Assembly: GCF_019396345.1 (NCBI RefSeq)
Contig: NZ_JAHKRM010000022.1
Span: 124,001 to 188,000, forward strand
Direction: 5' to 3'
Source of the DNA: Nonomuraea guangzhouensis
GTDB taxonomy: Bacteria; Actinomycetota; Actinomycetes; Streptosporangiales; Streptosporangiaceae
Length of the DNA: 64,000 nt
Position numbers and translations under genes: made by a program
The notes under the pieces: generated by a model
What the model saw: the letters and a program-made list of their open reading frames with translations, nothing else
The model's database searches: none
What the model was told of the DNA's origin: nothing
Shown here: positions 1 through 8,365 of the stretch, piece by piece
Numbering within the stretch: the first letter of the stretch is position 1
Layout of the letters: every line of letters starts with the position of its first letter

Positions 1-76
1 AAGCCGACCACATCAAGCTAACTCGCAATGCGCAGTTTTCTTTTGTCGGCCGTCCGGACGCTCACGTGCTTATTTG

Positions 77-200
77 ATCTTCTTTTACGGCCGGCCCGGT
101 GGGCCCCACCCGCCGTACGGGGCTGGGGCCTGTCCAGGGGCACGCTTCTCCGGTGGAGCGGGTTTCCCGCCGTGACGTGCGTCTTCTTGGCCGGTGGAGT
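77..200 (-). repeat. Copy A of a ~120-bp dispersed structured repeat
   Basis: This stretch aligns by eye with 15224-15345 over its whole length at roughly 70-75% identity. Shared blocks include CCAGGGGCACG and ACGTGCGTCTT. Read on the minus strand it starts about 20 nt past the stop codon of the FAD monooxygenase. The predicted RNA has arms GCACG/CGUGC that enclose a hairpin GCGGG-AAA-CCCGC, followed by a GGCCCCA/UGGGGCC stem. A 3'-UTR or terminator-type element is the simplest reading. No known RNA family was recognised. Positions 1-76 show nothing supportable. Confidence 0.55.
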
Positions 201-215
201 TGTCGCCGCTCTCCG

Positions 216-1388
216 TCAGACTGGGTAGTCCTTCAGCTTGATGGCGTTCGCTGCCTTCGTCGTCATGTTGTTCAGCAGGCCGATGAACGCCTTCGTTGTA
301 AGGATCTTGTGGGCAGCGTCGCGGAGGGTGATTCCTCTGCTTGTCTTCGGGGCGAAGAAGCTGCCTGCGTTGCCGGCCACGCGTTGGCAGGCTTTGGCGT
401 AGGGGCGGATGGCCGTCTCATACGCGGCGAAGGCCGCTTCGTGGTCGGCGTTCGTGGCCAGTTCGCCGGCCAGGACGTAGGAGGCGATCAGCGACATGCC
501 CGCGCCCATGCCGCCCATCGTGGCGCCGTAGCCGGCGTCTCCCACCAGGGCCACTCGGCCCTTGGTGAAGTGGTCCATGTGGACCATGCTGATCGAGTCG
601 AAATAGAAAGTGCTCGACTCGTCGAGTGCCTTCAGGAGAGTCGGCATCTCCCAGCCCATTCCTGCGAAGGCGTTCGCCACGCACTGCTTCTGACGGGCGA
701 CGTCCCTGTAGTGGTAGGTCAGTGGCTTGGAGGCGAAGACGCAGACGACGTTGGCACCTTCCGGGGTGGCGTCCACCAGGGCGCCCCGGCCGGGCTCGCT
801 GTAGAGGACGGCACGGTTCGCGACGCTCGGGTGGTCCGGCGCGGTGTAGAGGGCCACGTAGTAGTCCGAGGACTTGACGTAGTCGTCCTCGGGGCCGAAG
901 GCGAGGCGTCTGACGTTCGAGTGCAGGCCGTCGGCGCCGATCACCAGGTCGTAGGTGCCCTTCCTGCCGCTGTCGAGGGTGATGTCCACGCCGCCCGCGG
1001 TCTCGGTGAGTGTGGCGATCGAGTCGTCGAAGATGTACTCGGCGCGGTCCTTGGTCAGGTTGTACAGCAGGCGGCTCAGGTCGCCCCGGGCGATCTCCAC
1101 CTCGCCGCCGGTGAACGAGGCGGGCAGGGACACCCTTGTTGCGCCGGTGACGTCGATGATGTCCAGGGGGCCGGGGGTGGTCTGCCAGCGGCGGATCTCC
1201 TCCAGGATGCCCATCCGCTTCAGCATGGTCATGTGGGCCTCGCCGCGGAAGTCGACCGCCTGGCCGCCCTCGCGCAGGGCCGGGGCGCGCTCCACGACCG
1301 TGACCCGGTGGCCGGCGCGGGTCAGCCAGTAGGCGAGCGCGGGGCCCGCCAGGCTGGCGCCGGAGATCAGGATGTTCTTGCTGTTCAT
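216..1388 (-). CDS. FAD-dependent aromatic-ring-type monooxygenase
   Basis: Group A flavoprotein monooxygenase of 390 aa, full length for the family. These enzymes use NAD(P)H and O2 to hydroxylate or epoxidise aromatic or polyketide substrates in the cytoplasm. Near the N-terminus a Rossmann dinucleotide-binding segment (ISGASLAGPALAYWL) is followed by an acidic residue after the second strand (VVERAP). The DG motif appears as GADGLHSNVRR near residue 165, and the GD motif that contacts the FAD ribityl chain appears as VALVGDAGYGATMGG near residue 280. The ATG at 1388 was chosen because a GAGGGAG ribosome site lies about 8 nt upstream; the frame extends further upstream without one. It stands alone with no pathway neighbours, so the substrate cannot be read from context. 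The 109 bp upstream hold no gene. Confidence 0.88.
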   Translation of the reverse strand: MNSKNILISGASLAGPALAYWLTRAGHRVTVVERAPALREGGQAVDFRGEAHMTMLKRMGILEEIRRWQTTPGPLDIIDVTGATRVSLPASFTGGEVEIARGDLSRLLYNLTKDRAEYIFDDSIATLTETAGGVDITLDSGRKGTYDLVIGADGLHSNVRRLAFGPEDDYVKSSDYYVALYTAPDHPSVANRAVLYSEPGRGALVDATPEGANVVCVFASKPLTYHYRDVARQKQCVANAFAGMGWEMPTLLKALDESSTFYFDSISMVHMDHFTKGRVALVGDAGYGATMGGMGAGMSLIASYVLAGELATNADHEAAFAAYETAIRPYAKACQRVAGNAGSFFAPKTSRGITLRDAAHKILTTKAFIGLLNNMTTKAANAIKLKDYPV

Positions 1389-1497
1389 GGGGGTGCTCCC
1401 TCGTCGTCGGCTTCCGATGACAGGAAGCCTCGGGGAGGGCGCGCACCGCGCACGCACCGTTCACGCACCGGCCCATTGGTGACCGGTCAGGGCGGTG

Positions 1498-2193
1498 TCA
1501 TCGGGTGATGCGGGCGAGGTTCTGGTCGGCCAGGCCGGCGAGTTCGAACAGGTCGGCGGGCGCCACCTGCTGCCCGACGACGAGCATGCTCATGATGACC
1601 TTGCCGCGCCGGATGACCACCGAGCCGACCTGCGCGGCCCTGCGGCCGCCCGACGCGGTGGTCAGGTAGGCGCGCGACTCGTCGCCCCGCCTGGGCATGT
1701 CCAGCGCGCGCGTGCGGTAGGTCACCCGGGTGCCGTGCACGACGGCCCCGTAGGCGGCGCACTGCGCGGGCAGCGGCGCGGGGAAGGCGGACGCGGGCAT
1801 CGACACCAGCGCCTGGGTGATCGAGCCCCGGTCGGAGGAGAACGCGACCACGGCGGCGGGCGCGCGGCCGACCTCGGGCCTCGCGGCGTCGAGCTGGGCC
1901 GCCCCGGCGCACTCGGGCCGGTCGAGCTTGGCCTGGCGAACGGCGTCGAGCCCCTGCTTGGTGGACTTGAGCGAGCCGAACGCCCCGATCTCCGGCCCGT
2001 ACGCCAGGCTCATGCCCTTGGGGGTGGGCAGCAGGCCGGCCCGGAGCCTGGCCGCGCCGGGCGCGGGCCGGGACGGGGACGGAGCGGCCGACGGGGGCGC
2101 GGACGGCATCGGGGGTGCCTCCACGACCTCATCGGCGGCACATCCCGACATGACCATCATGCTCAGACAAAGGATGGAAAAGGCCTTAAGCAT
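1498..2193 (-). CDS. Predicted lipoprotein, unknown function
   Basis: Protein of 231 aa with an export signal and a lipobox MSGC, predicting lipidation at Cys18 and anchoring on the outer face of the membrane. A Pro/Ala/Ser-rich linker (about residues 28-45) follows, then a globular alpha/beta domain of about 180 aa with a conserved-looking Cys near residue 75 and another near 144. The domain ends in a strand-rich segment (VIRRGKVIMSMLVVG). The overall build resembles actinomycete lipoproteins annotated only as sensor-domain or hypothetical. An AGGTGGAG ribosome site sits just upstream of the ATG. It is a single gene located downstream of, and in the same direction as, the flotillin operon (76 bp gap). 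No specific role can be assigned. Confidence 0.8.
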   Translation of the reverse strand: MLKAFSILCLSMMVMSGCAADEVVEAPPMPSAPPSAAPSPSRPAPGAARLRAGLLPTPKGMSLAYGPEIGAFGSLKSTKQGLDAVRQAKLDRPECAGAAQLDAARPEVGRAPAAVVAFSSDRGSITQALVSMPASAFPAPLPAQCAAYGAVVHGTRVTYRTRALDMPRRGDESRAYLTTASGGRRAAQVGSVVIRRGKVIMSMLVVGQQVAPADLFELAGLADQNLARITR

Positions 2194-2268
2194 GAATTCT
2201 CCACCTCACTCAAGCGACTTACCATAAAACGCTAGAGGAAGTGCGGACTAACGAGCTGAGTAACGGCG

Positions 2269-3630
2269 CTATTCGCGGAATTCAGGGGTTTCGCGAACGA
2301 CCTCGGAGTTTGCTCCATTGGGTGTGGGTGGCGCGGGTACGGCTTGCTCCGCTGCGGGCCGGTTGAGCAGCGTCCTGGCCAGGCCCAGACCGGCGCCGCC
2401 GAGCGTGAGCGCCTTGGCCAGCATCTCCTCCACGCCCTGAGCGCCGTTGAGCACCACCATGTGCTCGACGTTGCCGAACGCCTTGGCGCCCGCCTCGACC
2501 ACCTCGGGCCAGCGCTCGGCGAGCTGCTGGGCGACGACCGCCTCCTGGTTGCTGGCCAGCGCTTCGGCGCGGGCCTTGATGGCGTCGGCCTGCGCCAGGC
2601 CCTTGGCCCGCGCCGCGTCCGCCTCGGCCATGCCACGCAGCCTGGTCGCCTCTGCCTCGGCCTCTCCGCGCAGCCGGATGCTCTCCGCCTCGGCCTGAGC
2701 CCGCGACACGGCGGCGCGGCGGTCCGCGTCGGCGAGCGTGACCTGCTCGTAGGCCCGCGCGTCGGCCGGTCTGCGCACCTCTCCTTCCAGGCGCTTCTCC
2801 GCGAGCTGCGCCTCCAGCTCGGCGGCCGTCGTCTGCTGGACCACGACCTCCTGGCGCGCGGTGGCGTCGGCGAGCGGCCCGGCCTGCTTCGCCTTGGCCG
2901 CGGCCCGATCCATCTCCGCCTGGTAGCCGGCCTGCTGGATCTTGGCCTCACGGATCGCGGCCGACTTCTTGATCTGGGCCTCCTGCTCGGCGGCGTTGGC
3001 CTCCTGGTCGCGCTGCGCCTCGGCGGTCCTGGCCAGCGCCGACACGGCGGCGGCGTGCGGGCGGCCGAGGTTGATGATGTAGCCGGTGGCGTCCTCGATC
3101 TCCTGGACCTGCATCGAGTCGACGATCAGGCCGAGCTTGCTCATCTCGTCGGAGGAGGAGGTGCGGATCTCGTTGGTGAGCGCGTCGCGGTTGATGATCA
3201 GGTCCTCGACCGTGAGGTTGCCGATGATCGAGCGGAGGTGGCCGGAGAAGAGCTGGTGTGTCTTGTCGTCCACGGTCTTCTGCTGATCGAGGAAGCGCCG
3301 CGCCGCGTTGGCGATGGAGGCGAAGTCGTCGCCCACCTTGTAGATGACGACCCCGCGTACGTGTACGGGGATGCCCTGCTTGGTCACGCAGTTGACTTCG
3401 AGCGCGGAGACCCGGCTGTCGAGCGAGATGCGGCGCGCGGTCTGGAACCCGGGGACGACCAGCGCGCCCTTACCCGTGACGATCTTGAAGCCGAGTGTCT
3501 CCCTGCCCCGCGCGCCTAAGCCGGAGATGATGATCGCCTCATTGGGCTCGGCGACGCGCCAGATCAGTTTGAAGGCGACGATGGCGACGAGGACCAGAGC
3601 GGCGACGATGCCGGTGGGGATCAAGTCCAT
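2269..3630 (-). CDS. Flotillin-like SPFH protein (copy 2)
   Basis: Flotillin family member of 453 aa. Residues about 5-25 form one N-terminal membrane segment, an SPFH/band-7 domain spans about 28-200, and a long Ala/Glu/Arg-rich coiled coil with repeated AEA and RLRGEAEAE motifs spans about 200-370. A C-terminal region with VVLNGAQGVEEML follows. Flotillins oligomerise through the coiled coil and organise membrane microdomains. The gene lies 69 bp after the upstream paralogue in the same direction, and its C-terminal ~70 residues are almost identical to that copy, so it is a tandem duplicate. It lacks a run of about 35 coiled-coil residues present in the other copy. Confidence 0.88.
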   Translation of the reverse strand: MDLIPTGIVAALVLVAIVAFKLIWRVAEPNEAIIISGLGARGRETLGFKIVTGKGALVVPGFQTARRISLDSRVSALEVNCVTKQGIPVHVRGVVIYKVGDDFASIANAARRFLDQQKTVDDKTHQLFSGHLRSIIGNLTVEDLIINRDALTNEIRTSSSDEMSKLGLIVDSMQVQEIEDATGYIINLGRPHAAAVSALARTAEAQRDQEANAAEQEAQIKKSAAIREAKIQQAGYQAEMDRAAAKAKQAGPLADATARQEVVVQQTTAAELEAQLAEKRLEGEVRRPADARAYEQVTLADADRRAAVSRAQAEAESIRLRGEAEAEATRLRGMAEADAARAKGLAQADAIKARAEALASNQEAVVAQQLAERWPEVVEAGAKAFGNVEHMVVLNGAQGVEEMLAKALTLGGAGLGLARTLLNRPAAEQAVPAPPTPNGANSEVVRETPEFRE

Positions 3631-3699
3631 GGCTACTCCCAGGAAGAAGTCACTGCCGACCAGACTTCCCGGCTCACCTTTTTGCGATGGTACGCCGGG

Positions 3700-5166
3700 T
3701 TATTCGGTTTTTCCAGAAGATTCCGAGCCGTTCGGGGCCGCGCCGTTGAGCAGCGCCCGGGCCAGGCCGAGCCCGGTGCCGCCGAGGGTGAGCGCCTTGG
3801 CGAGCATCTCCTCGACGCCTTGGGCGCCGTTGAGCACGACCATGTGGTCGACGTTGCCGAACGCCTTGGCGCCCGCCTCGACCACCTCGGGCCAGCGCTC
3901 GGCGAGTTGCTGGGCGATGACCGCCTCCTGGTTCTCCTTCAACGCCTGCGCCCGCGCGCTGATGGCGTTCGCCTCCGCCAGGCCCTTGGCCTGCGCGGCC
4001 TCCGCCTCGGCGAGCCCGAGCGCCTTCGCCGCCTCGGCCTGGGCGAGCCCGCGTGCCTTGGCGGCCTGGGCCTCGGCCTCTCCGGCGACCTTGGTGGCCG
4101 CGCCCGCCGCCTCGCCGCGCAGCCGTACGGACTCGGCGTCCGCCGCGGCGGCCTGCTTGACCTGGGAGGCCTGCGCGACGGCGCGCAGCTCGGTCTCCTT
4201 GGCCTCCGCCTCGGCCTGGGCGATGCGGGCGTCGCGCTCGGCCTGGGAGAGCGTGACGGTCTCGTAGGCCTTGGCGTCGGCGGGCTTGCGTACCTGCGAC
4301 TGCAGCCGCTGCTCCGACAGTTGCGCCTCCAGCTCGGCGGCCCTCGTCTCCTGGACGACGACCTCCTGCCTGGCGGTCGCCTCGGACAGGGGGCCCGCCT
4401 GCCTGGCCTTGGCCGCCGCCTGGTCGATCTCGGCCTGGTAGCCGGCCTGCTGGATCTTGGATTCGCGTACGGCGGCCGCCTTGCGCGCGGCGGCGACCTG
4501 CTCGGCCTCGGTGGCCTCCTGGTCGCGCTGGGCCTCGGCGATGCGGGCCACGGAGGCGACCTTGGCGGCGTGCGGCTTGCCCAGGTTGACGATGTAGCCG
4601 GTCTCGTCGTCGATCTCCTGGATCTGCAGCGAGTCGACGATCAGGCCCAGCTTGCTCATCTCGTCGGCGGCCGACGCCCTGGTCTCGCTGGTCAGCCGCT
4701 CCCTGTTGAGGATCAGGTCCTCGACGGTCAGGTTGCCGATGATCGAGCGCAGGTGGCCGGTGAACAGCTCGTGGATCGCGCCGGTCATGAAGTCCTGCTG
4801 GTCGAGGAAGCGCCGGGCGGCGTTGGCGATCGAGGACAGGTCGTCGCCCACCTTGTAGATCACCACGCCGCGGATGTGCACGGGGATGCCCTGCTGCGTG
4901 ACACAGGAGACCTGGAGATTGGCCGCTCTGGTGTCCAGGCGCAGCCTCCTGGCCGTCTGGAAGCCGGGCAGCACGGCCGTACCCTTACCGGTAATGATCT
5001 TGAAGCCGAGGCTGTCAGGGCCCTCGCCGCGCCTGCGCGCGGCCAGACCGGAGATGATCAGGGCCTCGTTGGGCTCGGCGACCCGCCAGACGGCCTTGAA
5101 GAGCAGAATCAGCACGATGACGGCGGCGAGGATGCCACCGCCGAGGACGAAGAGCTCGGGGGACAT
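3700..5166 (-). CDS. Flotillin-like SPFH protein (copy 1)
   Basis: Flotillin family member of 488 aa, with an N-terminal membrane segment (about residues 5-27), an SPFH domain (about 30-205) and a coiled coil (about 205-400) unusually rich in alternating Ala and Glu (AEAEAKE, ARGLAQAEAAKALG). The C-terminal segment includes AFGNVDHMVVLNGAQG. It should scaffold membrane microdomains with its paralogue, probably as hetero-oligomers. It begins 10 bp after the stop of the small NfeD-like gene, matching the widespread NfeD-flotillin pairing. A GGGAGGC-type ribosome site precedes the ATG. The two flotillin copies diverge most in the N-terminal domain and least at the C-terminus. Confidence 0.9.
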   Translation of the reverse strand: MSPELFVLGGGILAAVIVLILLFKAVWRVAEPNEALIISGLAARRRGEGPDSLGFKIITGKGTAVLPGFQTARRLRLDTRAANLQVSCVTQQGIPVHIRGVVIYKVGDDLSSIANAARRFLDQQDFMTGAIHELFTGHLRSIIGNLTVEDLILNRERLTSETRASAADEMSKLGLIVDSLQIQEIDDETGYIVNLGKPHAAKVASVARIAEAQRDQEATEAEQVAAARKAAAVRESKIQQAGYQAEIDQAAAKARQAGPLSEATARQEVVVQETRAAELEAQLSEQRLQSQVRKPADAKAYETVTLSQAERDARIAQAEAEAKETELRAVAQASQVKQAAAADAESVRLRGEAAGAATKVAGEAEAQAAKARGLAQAEAAKALGLAEAEAAQAKGLAEANAISARAQALKENQEAVIAQQLAERWPEVVEAGAKAFGNVDHMVVLNGAQGVEEMLAKALTLGGTGLGLARALLNGAAPNGSESSGKTE

Positions 5167-5176
5167 CGGAGCCTCC

Positions 5177-5377
5177 CTATACGAGTGCCCGGGCGACGTA
5201 GACCGTCCGCGGCGGGAAGTAATCCACCACGATCACGATCGTTCCGACGGGGAACTCCTCATCAGGCACGGTCGGATGAGCGTAGAAAGCCTCGACGCCA
5301 CCCCTGACCGGCACCATGACCTCGCCGACGAGACCAGGGCCGATCTTGCCTGTGACCCTGCCCTGCTTGCCGACCAC
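5177..5377 (-). CDS. Short NfeD-like OB-fold protein
   Basis: Protein of 66 aa, consistent with an isolated soluble OB-fold domain of the NfeD C-terminal type: KQGRVTGKIGPGLVGEVMVPVRGG, then a strand-rich tail ending VIVVDYFPPRTVYVARAL. NfeD proteins are the usual genetic partners of flotillins, and the gene lies directly upstream of both flotillin genes, so it is probably the operon leader and a binding partner. It lacks the membrane and protease parts of full-length NfeD. The GTG start at 5377 is supported by a GGGGAG site 4 nt upstream. Family assignment is by motif and context only. The 131-bp region between this gene and 5509 is the divergent promoter region. Confidence 0.7.
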   Translation of the reverse strand: MVGKQGRVTGKIGPGLVGEVMVPVRGGVEAFYAHPTVPDEEFPVGTIVIVVDYFPPRTVYVARALV

Positions 5378-5508
5378 CGGACTCCCCCCGTCGTGATATT
5401 TCGGACGCTACTCCAAACAGGCATTCGCGGTAATAGGTCACGCAAAATGTTTCTCCAAGCACTGCGCGGGAGGACGCGGCTTTTACCCGGAGTCGTGATG
5501 ATCAGCGC

Positions 5509-7467
5509 ATGAGTGACATGAACTCGCACTCGGCGCGTGACCTCGGGATGAACCGGCCTATTACCCGCCGCGACTTCTTGGACGGCGTCGCCGTGGTGGC
5601 AGGGACGATGGCCCTGGGCGCATCGGCGGGCTGCGGCGCGCCGCGGCCGGGCGGATCGGCCGTCATCGGGTCCCAGGCGCTGCTCGTCCCCCAGGACGTG
5701 GGCTCTCCGGCGAGCCTCACCGGCCTCCGGGGCGGCACGCCGGAGGCGCTCAGCGTCCCGCACGCGCTCCGCGACGGCCGCTTCTGGGAGCACGCGGGCT
5801 CCCCCGTGCCCACGGGCGAGCACTACGACCTGGTGGTGGTCGGCGGGGGCATCAGCGGGGTGAGCGCGGCCTTCGAGTGGCGCCGGCAGAGCCCGGAGGC
5901 CCGCATCCTGATCCTGGACAACCACGACGAGATCGGCGGGCACGCGCGGCGCAACGAGTTCCGTCCCGCCGGGCGCGACGGGGTGCTGGTCGGCTGCGGC
6001 GGCTCGCGCTCGATCCGGCTGCCCTCGGTGTGGACGCCCGAGGGCAAGGAGCTGCTCGACCTGCTCGGCGTCAAGCTGGAGAAGCTGGGCGGCTACCTAG
6101 ACGAGCACCTGTACGCCGGCCTCGGGATGCACCGCAGCGTGATGTGCGACCGGGAGACGTTCCGGGCGGACCATCTCGTCCGTCTCACCCCGGGCGTGGA
6201 GCCCAGGCAGTGGGTCCAGCGGCTGCCGGTCGCCGAGCAGGCCAAGAAGGACCTCGTCATGCTGCACGAGAACCCGCCGGACTGGTTCCCCGGGCTGTCG
6301 CCGGAGCGGAAGGAGGAGCGGCTGGCGGAGGTGACCTACTCGGACTTCCTGCTGCGGGTCTGCCGGGTGCACCCCGACGTCGAGCTGTTCTTCCGGACCA
6401 TGCCGAGCGTCGCATGGGGATACGGCACGCAGGCGTTCGGCGCGATCGACGCCTGGGGCAGCGACTATCCGGGGTTCGGCGGTCTGGGGCTGGACGCCGG
6501 CAAGCCGTCGCGGTTCAGCTCGCCCAGCCTGAAGAAGGAGTGGAAGGTCGCCGACCGGAACGTCTACCACTTCCCTGAGGGCAACCAGGCGCTGGTCCGC
6601 ATGATGCTGGGCCGGATGATCCCCGGCTTCGCCGGCTCCACCACCATGGACGGCATCACCACCGCCGCCTTCGACTACGGCCGGCTCGACCTGCCCGCGA
6701 ACCGGGTCCGCTTCCGGCTGTCGAGCCCCGTCGTCTTCGCGCGCAACAACGGCTCACCCGACACCGCGACCACCGCGACCGTCGGCTACTTCGACGGCCA
6801 CCGGGTCAGCACGGTCCACGCCGGAGCGGTCGTCCTGGCCTGCTGGAACATGGTCATCCCCTACCTCGTCCCCGAGCTGCCCGAGAACCAGAAGCAGGCG
6901 CTGCGCGACGCGGTCAAGATGCCGGTGCTGGACGCCGCGGTACAGCTGCGCGGCTGGGAGGCGTGGCGGCGCCTCGGCATCGACCGCACCCGCTGGACGG
7001 GCGCCTACTGGTGCCTGTCGGAGCTCGACCACCCGGTCGGCCTGCCCGGCTACCAGCACCCGAAGGACCCGGGCGAGCCGATCAGCGTGCGCATGCTGGC
7101 CGCGCCGTGCCAGTCGGAGCTGGGTCCTGGGCCGGGCGCCGCCGTGGGCCGGCAGGAGCTGCTCAGCACGCCCTACAGCCGGCTGGAGTACTCCATCCGC
7201 GACCAGCTCGCCCGGCTGCTCGGCCCCGGTGGCTTCGACCCGGCCACGGACGTCGAGGCGATCACGGTCAACCGCTGGGGCCACGGGTACTCCCCGGAGT
7301 ACTGCCGCCCGTGGCACTCCTTCTATCCCGACGGCCCGTTCCCCGCCGACACCGCGCGCCGGCGCTTCGGCAGGATCGCGATCGCCAACTGCGACTCCGT
7401 GCCGGCCGCCCGCGCCGACGCGGCCATCTCCGCCGCCCATCTGGCCGTCGCGGAGCTGCGGACCTGA
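5509..7467 (+). CDS. Tat-exported FAD oxidoreductase, spermidine dehydrogenase-like
   Basis: Flavoprotein of 652 aa. The N-terminus carries a twin-arginine signal (ITRRDFLDGV) followed by a hydrophobic stretch ending ASAGC, which may also be a lipobox, so the protein should be folded before export and may be membrane-anchored. The FAD Rossmann motif is VVVGGGISGVSAAFEW (about residues 107-122), followed by ILDNHDEIGGHARRNEF, the pattern seen in the SpdH spermidine dehydrogenase family. The C-terminus (SVPAARADAAISAAH) is the usual second FAD contact. SpdH oxidises spermidine; the true amine substrate here is unproven. The extra residues before the twin arginine are typical of the family, so the upstream ATG was kept. 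It converges on the SDR gene with one base between the stop codons. Confidence 0.8.
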   Translation: MSDMNSHSARDLGMNRPITRRDFLDGVAVVAGTMALGASAGCGAPRPGGSAVIGSQALLVPQDVGSPASLTGLRGGTPEALSVPHALRDGRFWEHAGSPVPTGEHYDLVVVGGGISGVSAAFEWRRQSPEARILILDNHDEIGGHARRNEFRPAGRDGVLVGCGGSRSIRLPSVWTPEGKELLDLLGVKLEKLGGYLDEHLYAGLGMHRSVMCDRETFRADHLVRLTPGVEPRQWVQRLPVAEQAKKDLVMLHENPPDWFPGLSPERKEERLAEVTYSDFLLRVCRVHPDVELFFRTMPSVAWGYGTQAFGAIDAWGSDYPGFGGLGLDAGKPSRFSSPSLKKEWKVADRNVYHFPEGNQALVRMMLGRMIPGFAGSTTMDGITTAAFDYGRLDLPANRVRFRLSSPVVFARNNGSPDTATTATVGYFDGHRVSTVHAGAVVLACWNMVIPYLVPELPENQKQALRDAVKMPVLDAAVQLRGWEAWRRLGIDRTRWTGAYWCLSELDHPVGLPGYQHPKDPGEPISVRMLAAPCQSELGPGPGAAVGRQELLSTPYSRLEYSIRDQLARLLGPGGFDPATDVEAITVNRWGHGYSPEYCRPWHSFYPDGPFPADTARRRFGRIAIANCDSVPAARADAAISAAHLAVAELRT

Positions 7468-7468
7468 G

Positions 7469-8254
7469 TTACCGATCCAGCGTGTCGAGGCTGGCCTGCC
7501 AGAGCCGCTCCGCCAGGCCGGGGTCGGACATCGTGTCCGGGACCCGCTCCGGGGCCTGCTTCGCGAAGTAGCGCCCGGCCCGCTTCTCGCCGTCGGCGTG
7601 CGTCGCCAGGTGCACCAGCGTGCGCGCGCCGTACTCGGGCGGCTTGGCGTATCCGGGCACCGCCAGGAACATCCGCATGATCCACGTCTCCGCCGCGAAC
7701 CCGCTGCGGATCACACCCGGATGGAAACAGGTGGCCGCCACCCCGCGGGCCGCCAGCGCGACGGTGAACAGGGCATTCGCCTGTTTCGTATCGCCGTACT
7801 GGAGCCAGCCGTTCCATCGTCGCTGCTCACGCGACAGGTCGGCCGGATCGATCCGGCCGCTTCTGCCTGCCCGCGAAGAAGTGGTGACTACCCTGTCAAC
7901 CAGATCTGTTAGAGAATGGGTCAGCAGAAAGGGGGCCAGATGGTTGACCTGAATCATCAGTTCGTGACCGTCCACCGTAATCTGGCGCCGCGGACTCATC
8001 ACGCCCGCGTTGTTGGCCAGCACGGCAATGCGTCCATAACGTTCACGCAGCACCGACGCAAGCCTACGAACGTCGTCAAGCGATGTGTAATCGCAGGTCA
8101 AAACATCGGCTTCGGATCCGCTCAGCCCGTCGGCCACGGCTTTGAGCCGAGACTCGTCCCGGCCGACGAGCACCACCCGGTGTCCCCGTCGTGACAGCTC
8201 GCCCGCCGCCGCGGCGCCGATGCCGGCACTTGCCCCAGTAATCACGCTAATCAA
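7469..8254 (-). CDS. Short-chain dehydrogenase/reductase (retinol-dehydrogenase-like)
   Basis: Classical-type SDR of 261 aa. The NAD(P) motif TGASAGIG lies at residues 6-13, an Arg after the second strand (VGRDESRL) favours NADP(H), NNAG follows strand four, and the catalytic Tyr/Lys pair is YGDTK. The long C-terminal part and the TTSSRAG segment resemble retinol dehydrogenase/WW-domain-oxidoreductase-like members. The substrate is unknown. A TTG start is chosen at 8254 because GGGGGAGG lies 6-7 nt upstream and no ATG is available at the fold's start. It is transcribed away from the conservon kinase gene; the 111-bp intergenic region must carry both promoters. Confidence 0.85.
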   Translation of the reverse strand: MISVITGASAGIGAAAAGELSRRGHRVVLVGRDESRLKAVADGLSGSEADVLTCDYTSLDDVRRLASVLRERYGRIAVLANNAGVMSPRRQITVDGHELMIQVNHLAPFLLTHSLTDLVDRVVTTSSRAGRSGRIDPADLSREQRRWNGWLQYGDTKQANALFTVALAARGVAATCFHPGVIRSGFAAETWIMRMFLAVPGYAKPPEYGARTLVHLATHADGEKRAGRYFAKQAPERVPDTMSDPGLAERLWQASLDTLDR

Positions 8255-8365
8255 CGCGTTCCTCCCCCTGCGCCGGAAGCATAATCGGTGCTAGTCTCCT
8301 GTGCGATCTTCCGGAGGTGTGTTTACACAGAGTGTGGAAATGCCCCTCGACTCCGAGGTTGGGAC

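Noticed and set aside
99-1508. 469-codon plus-strand open frame
   Set aside because: Antisense to the FAD monooxygenase; low-complexity Gly/Val/Arg-rich product and no domain. High-GC shadow frame.
3682-5307. 541-codon plus-strand open frame
   Set aside because: Mirror of the flotillin coiled coil; repeats of Leu/Gly/Arg only, no ribosome site.
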